Source: an uncultured Prevotella sp. (GTDB lineage Bacteria; Bacteroidota; Bacteroidia; Bacteroidales; Bacteroidaceae). From it: a stretch of DNA of 64,000 nt. The notes below the pieces were generated by a model. It searched no databases. It saw nothing but the letters and a program-made list of their open reading frames with translations, and had not been told where the DNA came from. The position numbers and the translations under genes are program-made. The stretch is taken from the NCBI GenBank assembly GCA_947169185.1, contig CAMVOS010000009.1, positions 1 to 64,000 of the forward strand. Direction: 5' to 3'. Below, piece by piece: positions 57,222 to 64,000 of this stretch. Position 1 is the stretch's first letter. Each line of letters opens with the position of its first letter.

Positions 57222-59279
57222 ATGACGTCTTTACTTAACAAATTATGCAGTCTAGCACTGCTATTTATTGGCTGTGTAGCAGCAATGGCACAAACCGAGA
57301 AGACACCTGCATTCCCTGGTGCCGAGGGCTTCGGACGCTATGTCACTGGTGGACGTGGCGGCAAGGTGTTACATGTAAAAAACCTGAAAGATTCTGGCTA
57401 TCAGTCGTTACGTTGGTGCCTGCAGCAGACAGGTGCCAAGACCATTGTATTCGATGTGTCTGGAACAATTCATCTGACGTCGGCACTGAGTATCCCTTCA
57501 AATACCACCATTGCAGGACAGACTGCTCCTGGCGATGGTATCTGCGTAGCGGACTATCCTTGTTCTATCAGCGGCAATAACGTTATTGTGCGTTATATGC
57601 GCTTCCGTCTTGGTAACAAGAATGTAAAAATTGATGGAGCTGACGGCTGGGACGGCTTTGGCGGTTTTGACAAGCAAGACTGGATCATTGACCACTGCTC
57701 AGTATCATGGAGCATCGACGAATGTCTTTCTGTATTAGGCAACAAGAATACAACAGTACAATGGTGTCTGGTAGCCCAAAGCCTCGTAAATAGCGGACAC
57801 TCCAAGGGTGCTCACGGCTATGGTGGCAACTGGGGAGGCAGCGGAGCATCATTCCATCACAATCTGATTGTTCACCACACCTCACGCACACCACGTCTTG
57901 GTCCGCGTCCCACGACACAGTTGGATGAGCGTATGGACATGCGCAACAATGTCATCTATAACTTCGGTGGTAACGGCTGTTATGGCGGTGAAGGAATGAA
58001 GGTGAATATCGTTAACAACTACTATAAGCCAGGGCCTGGCTCACCGACTGGCGACAAAGGTAAGCGTATTGCGGGCATCGGTATTCGTACCAATTCGTAC
58101 GTCACGACATACCCTGCCTACGCACCAGCATTGCACCTATGGGGCAAATACTACGTGACGGGCAACGTCAACAGCAAATATCCTGAGGTCAACACCAACA
58201 ACTGGGCATACGGTATGTACAACCAGATAGATGCCAGCGGATGTGACGGCACCTATACTGCAGCCACTAAGGATTCTATCAAGATTGACGAACCCATCGA
58301 CTTCATTGCCACAACGACCCATACGGCCCAGAAAGCCTACGAAAAAGTGCTGGACTATGCTGGTGCCAGCAAGAGTCGTGATACGTTCGACGCATTGATG
58401 ATTAGCGATACACGCAACAACGCCGCCACCTATACGGGTAGCGGACTGAGCAAAGGATTCATCAACTCACAGGATGACAACAAGCCATCAGGCGCCGGTA
58501 GTGACTGGAGTGCATGGCCTACGCTGAACAGCACAGACGCTCCTACCGATACCGATGGTGACGGTATGCCTGACGACTGGGAGGATGCCCATGGACTGGA
58601 CAAAACAAAATCTGCCGATGGTAATATCGTCACTGAAAGTGGCTATACCAATCTTGAGATATACCTGAACTCGCTGGTTGCTGATATCACCGAGCAACAG
58701 AATGCTGATGGTGAGCTCCTGGGAAGAACTATCAAAGTGGGAGAAGAAGTGCTTACAGAGTACGAAATCAGTGGTCAGACATCGAATGGCGACTGGACTT
58801 TTGCAGGTGGTCTGAAAATAAACCAGACGGGTAGTCCTGCCACGGGCAGCAATGGTACCATCAAATATTCCGGCAACAAGAAGTACACTATCACACTTCC
58901 TGCAAACGTCCCTATTGACCAGGTAACAATCTATGGTTACTGCAACAGCGATGGCAACCAATCGTATCTGGCAGAACTGGCAGGCAAGACTTTTGGTTCG
59001 ACGGATTATGTGTTTCCTGCACGAAATGCGAACCCCAGCAGTGTCACGCATACGATCAAGCTGGATGCCCCCGTTACCAACACATTAACATTCACAACAG
59101 GTAGCAGCAACCAGTCATGTTATAAGATCAACATGCATATCGCAACTACAACAGGTATAAACAGTATCAACTATACTAAAGAAAAGGACAATTATTTCTA
59201 CAACCTTCAGGGTGCACGCATCATGAATCCAACAAAAGGACTATACATCCAGAACGGCAAAAAGATTGTTATTAGATAA
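57222..59279 (+). CDS. Secreted pectate lyase (PL1-type) with extra beta module and sorting tail
   Basis: A 685-residue protein (signal ends near AAMAQ), homologous to the lyase at 22075. It has PAFPGAEGFGRYVTGGRGGK, TTIAGQTAPGDGICVADYPC, WIIDHCSVSWSIDECLSVLG and SKGAHGYGGNWGGSGASFHH. A calcium loop DTDGDGMPDDWE lies near 448. Unlike its paralogue it carries an additional beta domain (about 500-640, GEEVLTEYEISGQTSNGDWT ...) before the tail YNLQGARIMNPTKGLYIQNG then KKIVIR. Likely secreted by the type IX route and acting on pectate. The GH3 gene starts 5 bases downstream, so they share an mRNA. Confidence 0.9.
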   Translation: MTSLLNKLCSLALLFIGCVAAMAQTEKTPAFPGAEGFGRYVTGGRGGKVLHVKNLKDSGYQSLRWCLQQTGAKTIVFDVSGTIHLTSALSIPSNTTIAGQTAPGDGICVADYPCSISGNNVIVRYMRFRLGNKNVKIDGADGWDGFGGFDKQDWIIDHCSVSWSIDECLSVLGNKNTTVQWCLVAQSLVNSGHSKGAHGYGGNWGGSGASFHHNLIVHHTSRTPRLGPRPTTQLDERMDMRNNVIYNFGGNGCYGGEGMKVNIVNNYYKPGPGSPTGDKGKRIAGIGIRTNSYVTTYPAYAPALHLWGKYYVTGNVNSKYPEVNTNNWAYGMYNQIDASGCDGTYTAATKDSIKIDEPIDFIATTTHTAQKAYEKVLDYAGASKSRDTFDALMISDTRNNAATYTGSGLSKGFINSQDDNKPSGAGSDWSAWPTLNSTDAPTDTDGDGMPDDWEDAHGLDKTKSADGNIVTESGYTNLEIYLNSLVADITEQQNADGELLGRTIKVGEEVLTEYEISGQTSNGDWTFAGGLKINQTGSPATGSNGTIKYSGNKKYTITLPANVPIDQVTIYGYCNSDGNQSYLAELAGKTFGSTDYVFPARNANPSSVTHTIKLDAPVTNTLTFTTGSSNQSCYKINMHIATTTGINSINYTKEKDNYFYNLQGARIMNPTKGLYIQNGKKIVIR

Positions 59280-59284
59280 ATGAT

Positions 59285-61873
59285 ATGAAGAAACTACTGT
59301 TAACTATACTACTAATGACAGGCACATCTGCGCTCATGGCGCAGATGCTGCCCTATCAGAATCCGAACCTAACGGCTGAACAGCGTGCTGAAGACCTATT
59401 AGGACGCTTGACGTTGGAAGAGAAAGCCAAACTGATGATGGACGTATCGCCAGCCATCCCACGACTGGGCATACCACAGTTTCAATGGTGGAACGAGGCA
59501 CTGCACGGCATCGGACGCAATGGTTTTGTCACCGTATTCCCCATCACGACAATGATGGCTGCAACATGGAACGACGAACTGGTGTACAACATTTTTACAG
59601 CCGTCAGCGACGAGGCACGCGCCAAGAATCAGCAGGCCAAGAAGTCGGGCAAGATTCAGCGCTATCAGGGCTTGTCGTTCTGGACACCCAACATCAACAT
59701 CTTCCGTGATCCACGCTGGGGACGCGGACAGGAAACCTATGGCGAGGATCCCTACCTGACTGAGCGCATGGGACTGGCGGTAGTAAATGGATTGCAGGGA
59801 CAGAGTCTGACCGGCAAAACCGGCCAGCACAAGTACAAGAAGCTCTTGGCTTGCGCGAAGCACTTTGCCGTGCATAGCGGACCAGAGTGGAACCGTCACA
59901 CTTTTGACGTACAGCAACTGCCTGAGCGCGACCTGTGGGAGACCTATCTGCCAGCTTTCAAGGCGTTGGTACAGAAGGGTAACGTGGCTGAAGTGATGTG
60001 TGCCTACCAGCGCATCGATGGCGATCCCTGCTGTGGTAATGCCCGCTACGAGCGCCACATTCTGCGCGACGAATGGGGCTTTAAAGGACTTATCACCAGC
60101 GACTGCGGTGCCATTCGTGACTTCCTGCCCCGTTGGCATAATGTATCGAAGGACGGCGAGGCAGCATCGGCCAAAGCTGTGCTGAGCGGTACTGACCTGG
60201 AGTGTGGTTCAGAATACAAGAATCTGCCTGCTGCCGTCAAGCGTGGCGACATCACGGAAGCACAAATCAACGTCAGTCTGAAGCGATTGTTGACAGCTCG
60301 CTTCGAACTGGGTGACTTCGATAAGGACGAGCTCGTCGAGTGGACGAAGATTCCCAGTAGCGTCATCGCCTCGAAAGAGCATAAGCAACTGGCCCTACAA
60401 GCTGCTCGCGAAGGCGTGGTGCTACTAAAGAACAACGGCGTGTTGCCGTTAAAGGTTGCTGCGGCAAAACCGCAGCACACAGTGGTCATGGGCCCGAACG
60501 CCAACGACAGCATCATGCAGTGGGGCAACTACAGCGGTTTTGCCACTAAGACCGTTACCGTGCTGGAAGGCCTGCGTCGACAGTTGGGTAATGTGCCCTA
60601 CATTCAGGGCTGTGCGCTGACCCGCAACGAGGTTTTTGAGAGCCGTTTCGACAAGATACAAACGACCGAGGGCGGCAAGGGCATCCGTGCCTACTACTGG
60701 AATAATACAGAGATGAAGGGACAGTCAGTGACCAGCGTAGTCATCACTAATCCCATCAATCTGAGCAATGGCGGCAATACCGTCTTTGCACCAGGTGTGA
60801 ACCTCGAGAACTTCTCAGCCCGCTATCTGGGAACGCTGATTCCTACTGCCGATGAGGAGCTGACGCTGCGTGTGGGTGCTGACGACAAGGTTCGCGTCGT
60901 CGTGAATGGCGACACGCTGGTGGACATCTGGAAGGTACGCCAACGCATTCAGGAGGCTCAGCCCACACTGAAAGTAAAGCGTGGCCAGAGCTATCGCATC
61001 CAGATAGACTATGTGCAAGAGGGTGGCATGGCAGCCATGCAGTTTGACGTCTGCAAGAAACAGAATCCTACCCAACAGCAGTTGTTGGCACAGATAGGTG
61101 GCGCAGAAACCGTCGTCTTCGTGGGTGGCATCTCTCCCCGTGTAGAAGGTGAGGAGATGAAGGTCAGCGACCCAGGTTTCAAGGGTGGCGATCGTACTGA
61201 CATCGAACTGCCTCAGGTGCAGCGCGACCTGCTGAAGATGCTGCACGAGGCTGGCAAGAAGGTGGTGTTCGTCAACTGTTCTGGCGGTGCGATGGCTATG
61301 GTGCCTGAACTGGAGACGTGCGATGCCATTATCCAGGGCTGGTATAGTGGTGAACTGGGTGGTCAGGCTATTGCTGAAGTCATTACTGGTCAGGTCAACC
61401 CCAGTGGCAAGCTGCCTATGACGTTCTACCGCAGCGTCAACGACCTGCCCGATTTCCTCGACTACACAATGAAGAACCGTACCTACCGCTACTTCCAAGG
61501 CGAGCCGTTGTTTCCCTTCGGCTACGGACTGTCGTACACGACGTTCGACATCAGCAAGCCTGCTTATATAAAGAATAAGGTACAGCTGACGGTGAAGAAC
61601 ACGGGCACGATGGACGGCACAGAGGTCGTTCAGGTCTATATCCGTCGCATGGCCGACAAGGAAGGTCCGCTAAAGACACTGCGTGCCTACCAGCGTGTAA
61701 CGTTGAAAACCGGTGGTGCCCAGATGGTAGCCATCGACTTCCCCCGTGAACGCTTCGAGTGTTGGGATGCCAAAACCAACACCATGCGCGTACTGCCTGG
61801 CGAATATGAAATCATGGTGGGCGCATCAAGTGCCGACAAAGACCTGAAAAAGGTGACTATCAGGCTAAAATAA
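59285..61873 (+). CDS. GH3 glycoside hydrolase with PA14 domain
   Basis: An 862-residue periplasmic enzyme (signal ends near ALMAQ). The (beta/alpha)8 domain has WWNEALHGIGRNG, FWTPNINIFRDPRWGRGQET, the nucleophile motif GLITSDCGAI (Asp273) and the alpha/beta sandwich with AREGVVLLKNNGVLPL. A PA14 domain is inserted (about 475-600, LTLRVGADDKVRVVVNGDTL). The Fn3 C-domain ends at LKKVTIRLK. The combination is typical of GH3 beta-glucosidases/beta-xylosidases of Bacteroidetes. In a pectin locus it may trim xylose or glucose side chains, but the substrate is unproven. No sorting tail is present, consistent with periplasmic location. Confidence 0.93.
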   Translation: MKKLLLTILLMTGTSALMAQMLPYQNPNLTAEQRAEDLLGRLTLEEKAKLMMDVSPAIPRLGIPQFQWWNEALHGIGRNGFVTVFPITTMMAATWNDELVYNIFTAVSDEARAKNQQAKKSGKIQRYQGLSFWTPNINIFRDPRWGRGQETYGEDPYLTERMGLAVVNGLQGQSLTGKTGQHKYKKLLACAKHFAVHSGPEWNRHTFDVQQLPERDLWETYLPAFKALVQKGNVAEVMCAYQRIDGDPCCGNARYERHILRDEWGFKGLITSDCGAIRDFLPRWHNVSKDGEAASAKAVLSGTDLECGSEYKNLPAAVKRGDITEAQINVSLKRLLTARFELGDFDKDELVEWTKIPSSVIASKEHKQLALQAAREGVVLLKNNGVLPLKVAAAKPQHTVVMGPNANDSIMQWGNYSGFATKTVTVLEGLRRQLGNVPYIQGCALTRNEVFESRFDKIQTTEGGKGIRAYYWNNTEMKGQSVTSVVITNPINLSNGGNTVFAPGVNLENFSARYLGTLIPTADEELTLRVGADDKVRVVVNGDTLVDIWKVRQRIQEAQPTLKVKRGQSYRIQIDYVQEGGMAAMQFDVCKKQNPTQQQLLAQIGGAETVVFVGGISPRVEGEEMKVSDPGFKGGDRTDIELPQVQRDLLKMLHEAGKKVVFVNCSGGAMAMVPELETCDAIIQGWYSGELGGQAIAEVITGQVNPSGKLPMTFYRSVNDLPDFLDYTMKNRTYRYFQGEPLFPFGYGLSYTTFDISKPAYIKNKVQLTVKNTGTMDGTEVVQVYIRRMADKEGPLKTLRAYQRVTLKTGGAQMVAIDFPRERFECWDAKTNTMRVLPGEYEIMVGASSADKDLKKVTIRLK

Positions 61874-61900
61874 GCCTTTTTACACTTTTTCCGACAATTT

Positions 61901-61931
61901 TTACCCCTTCTCTTTTGCGGAGAAGGGGTAA
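61901..61931 (+). terminator. Hairpin between the two GH3 genes, overlapping a promoter box
   Basis: TTACCCCTTCTC pairs with GAGAAGGGGTAA around a short loop, followed by TTTTG. The 3' arm contributes the TA of the downstream TAATTTTG box. Confidence 0.6.
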
Positions 61932-61936
61932 TTTTG
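61929..61936 (+). promoter_or_regulatory. Possible promoter -7 box of the second GH3 gene
   Basis: TAATTTTG fits TAnnTTTG and lies 32 bases before ATG at 61969. No -33 TTG is visible. Confidence 0.45.
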
Positions 61937-61968
61937 TGCCCAGAAATCAAATCATAACTAATCAAGCA

Positions 61969-64000
61969 ATGACAAAGAAACAAACTATCGTAATGCTCAT
62001 CATGGCACTTCTCGCTGGAGTGACCAACATCAAAGCACAATTGCCTTATCAAGACTCGTCTCTCAGTTTCCATGAACGAGCCAAAGACCTCGTAAGCCGA
62101 CTGACACTCGACGAGAAAATCAATCAAGTAGGACACCAGACTCTCAGCATTACGCGCAACGGCATCAATCTGCCAGGCTACAACTATTGGAACGAGGCTC
62201 TACACGGCGTGGCCCGATCAGGACAGGCTACCAGTTTCCCTGTATCGCGTGCCATGTCGAGCACATGGGACCGTGACCTTATTTTCCGCTGTGCCGAAGC
62301 TACGGCTAATGAAGCGCGCATATTTTATAAGCAGAAGAACAAGGGACTCATATACTGGTGTCCCACCATTAACATGAGCCGAGACCCACGCTGGGGACGC
62401 GACGAGGAAAACTACGGAGAAGATCCTTACCTGACGGGAAAACTGGCCGTAGCATATATCAAGGGTATGCAAGGCAACGACCCGAAATTTTATAAAACGG
62501 TAGCCACAGCCAAACACTTTGCTGCCAACAACTTCGAGGGCGGCCGCCACAACTCGTCATCAGATATGGATGTACGTATCCTACGCGAGTACTACCTGCC
62601 TGCCTTCGAAATGGCAGTCAAAGAGGGAAATGTGCGCAGCATTATGAGTGCTTATAATGCCGTGAACGGTATTCCCTGTGGCACCAACCACGAACTGCTG
62701 ATCGACATTCTGCGCACCGAATGGGGTTTTAATGGTTTCGTGACCAGCGACTGTGGTGCCGTTGATGATGTATACCAATCGAACCGCCACCACTACGTCA
62801 ACACAGCCGCTGAAGCTTCAGCCATTAGCATGAAGAACGGAGAAGACCTGAACTGTGGCTCCACTTTCCAAGATCCGGAAGGTTGTAAGGCTGCCATCGC
62901 ACTGGGACTGATGACGGAGGCCGATCTGGACTCTGCCTTGGTGCGCATATTGGAGGCCCGCTTCTCGGTAGGCGAGTTTGAGAGTGTCAAGCCCTTCAGC
63001 GACATCAAAAATGACACGTTAGAATGTGCCACCCACCGCCAGCTGGCCCTACAGGCTTCGCATGAGGCTATCGTGCTGTTGAAGAACGAAAACGTGAACG
63101 AAAACGAAAAGCTGCTGCCACTGGATGCGACGAAAATCAATAAAATAGCAGTCATCGGCCCCTATGGCAACACCGTTCAATTAGGAGGTTATTCAGGCAC
63201 GCCTTCTTACCAAAAGACATTACTCAGTGCTGTGGCCGACGTCATGCAGTATGACATCACGAGCGACGGTACCGTGCAGGCTGAAAGCTTCGACAGCAAG
63301 AATGCCAAAGGCGGTGTTGACAATGCCGGCATCGGCAACATTCAGAACAACGACGTCTTTATATATAATAATGTGGACTTCGGTAGTGGCAAATCGCTGC
63401 TCGACTACAGCTATGCCGGTCGTTATGGCGACCGCCAGCTGACCATTCGCATCGACAATGCCACAAACGGCACCATCGTCTATCAGGAGACACTACCCGC
63501 AACAGCCAACAACTGGACGACCTTTGTCACGAAGACCGTCCAACTAAGCAATGAAGCTAAGGCCATCACGGGCAAGCATACCGTATTCCTCATCTTCAAC
63601 AAGCTGTCGGCTGCTACCGACAACAATAAGTACATCATCAACGTCGATTGGTTCAAATTCTACAATGAGGGTGACGACTCGCCTACATCATTGGGACATC
63701 GTGTCATGTATGCACAAGGCTGCGATGTCAACAACAGCAAACAGTCACAGGCCATGTTCGACGAAGCCAAGGCTATGGCAGCAGAAGCCGATGTGGTGCT
63801 GTTGGCACTGGGCACAGACCTCAGCGTCAGCGACGAAAGCCGTGACCGTTCGTCGCTTAGTTTGCCTGGCGTACAACAGCAACTGCTGGAGGCCGTTTAT
63901 GCAGCAAATCCCAAGACCATTGTACTGCTGAACACATGTTCGTCACTCACCGTCAACTGGGCACAAGAGCACGTTCCCGCCATCCTGGCTACATGGTACG
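61969..64000 (+). CDS. GH3 glycoside hydrolase with CBM6-like insert, 3' end beyond window
   Basis: The first 677 codons of a gene that runs off the right edge. Signal MTKKQTIVMLIMALLAGVTN ends near IKAQ. The catalytic barrel has YNYWNEALHGVARSG, YWCPTINMSRDPRWGRDEEN, VATAKHFAANNFEGGRHNSS and the nucleophile motif FVTSDCGAVDD (Asp261). The alpha/beta domain starts SHEAIVLLKNENVNENEKLL. Where its neighbour carries PA14, this one has a CBM6-like jelly roll (about 430-570, VQAESFDSKNAKGGVDNAG ... IINVDWFKFYN). It then resumes ADVVLLALGTDLSVSDESRD. This architecture is common in beta-xylosidases/alpha-L-arabinofuranosidases of GH3. Confidence 0.92.
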   Translation, partial: MTKKQTIVMLIMALLAGVTNIKAQLPYQDSSLSFHERAKDLVSRLTLDEKINQVGHQTLSITRNGINLPGYNYWNEALHGVARSGQATSFPVSRAMSSTWDRDLIFRCAEATANEARIFYKQKNKGLIYWCPTINMSRDPRWGRDEENYGEDPYLTGKLAVAYIKGMQGNDPKFYKTVATAKHFAANNFEGGRHNSSSDMDVRILREYYLPAFEMAVKEGNVRSIMSAYNAVNGIPCGTNHELLIDILRTEWGFNGFVTSDCGAVDDVYQSNRHHYVNTAAEASAISMKNGEDLNCGSTFQDPEGCKAAIALGLMTEADLDSALVRILEARFSVGEFESVKPFSDIKNDTLECATHRQLALQASHEAIVLLKNENVNENEKLLPLDATKINKIAVIGPYGNTVQLGGYSGTPSYQKTLLSAVADVMQYDITSDGTVQAESFDSKNAKGGVDNAGIGNIQNNDVFIYNNVDFGSGKSLLDYSYAGRYGDRQLTIRIDNATNGTIVYQETLPATANNWTTFVTKTVQLSNEAKAITGKHTVFLIFNKLSAATDNNKYIINVDWFKFYNEGDDSPTSLGHRVMYAQGCDVNNSKQSQAMFDEAKAMAAEADVVLLALGTDLSVSDESRDRSSLSLPGVQQQLLEAVYAANPKTIVLLNTCSSLTVNWAQEHVPAILATWY

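Overview
The window looks like a chromosome segment of a Prevotella/Segatella-type member of the Bacteroidales. Almost every transcription unit starts at a Bacteroidetes promoter (TAnnTTTG box, often with TTG about 20 bases upstream). SusC/SusD pairs are present, Shine-Dalgarno sites are scarce, and many secreted enzymes end in a short YKGLVI-NG-K-IQK type tail typical of Prevotella secreted proteins. This is inferred from sequence features only.

Layout. 1-1020 is the 5' part of a secreted pectate lyase on the minus strand. 1.4-4.1 kb is accessory: a tiny poly-Gln secreted protein, a graveyard of gene fragments (Nudix, phage P5/lysozyme-like, PIN toxin) beside an intact antitoxin-like gene, a nested inverted-repeat region, and an HU-like protein with a 'smalltalk' mini-protein. 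4.1-15.6 kb is housekeeping: tRNA-Ser, mutS2, an SRP RNA directly followed by tRNA-Thr, a DUF4199/glycosyltransferase/DUF6452/DUF6048/ApbE/Crp/lipoprotein series, then rfbD, DUF4924, a LysE-type exporter and a ROK kinase.

15.8-64.0 kb is a large pectin utilisation locus. It holds a three-module enzyme (GH28 - GH105 - six-hairpin glycosidase-like), three more pectate lyases, two SGNH/CE12 acetylesterases, two multidomain CE8 pectin methylesterases, two SusC/SusD pairs, a surface lipoprotein of DUF4957/DUF5123 type, small lipoproteins, an uncharacterised secreted protein, a membrane-anchored AraC regulator with a periplasmic propeller sensor but no kinase, and two GH3 glycosidases (the second runs off the right edge). 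A VirE-like/DUF6078 cassette lies between the two SusCD pairs. The genes fit together as follows: esterases strip methyl and acetyl groups, lyases and GH28 cut the backbone, SusCD imports oligomers, and GH105/GH3 finish them in the periplasm.

The most interesting new signal is a 14-base palindrome, CGTAAACGTTTACG, perfect or near-perfect at six places. It serves seven promoters, all for pectin-locus or secreted genes, and lies either 43-45 or 53-54 bases upstream of the -7 box, that is, on the same helical face. Other notable points are a terminator-like hairpin translated inside the three-module enzyme, a 213-bp nested inverted-repeat structure next to the HU-like gene, and a 22-bp-period palindrome array upstream of the VirE-like gene.
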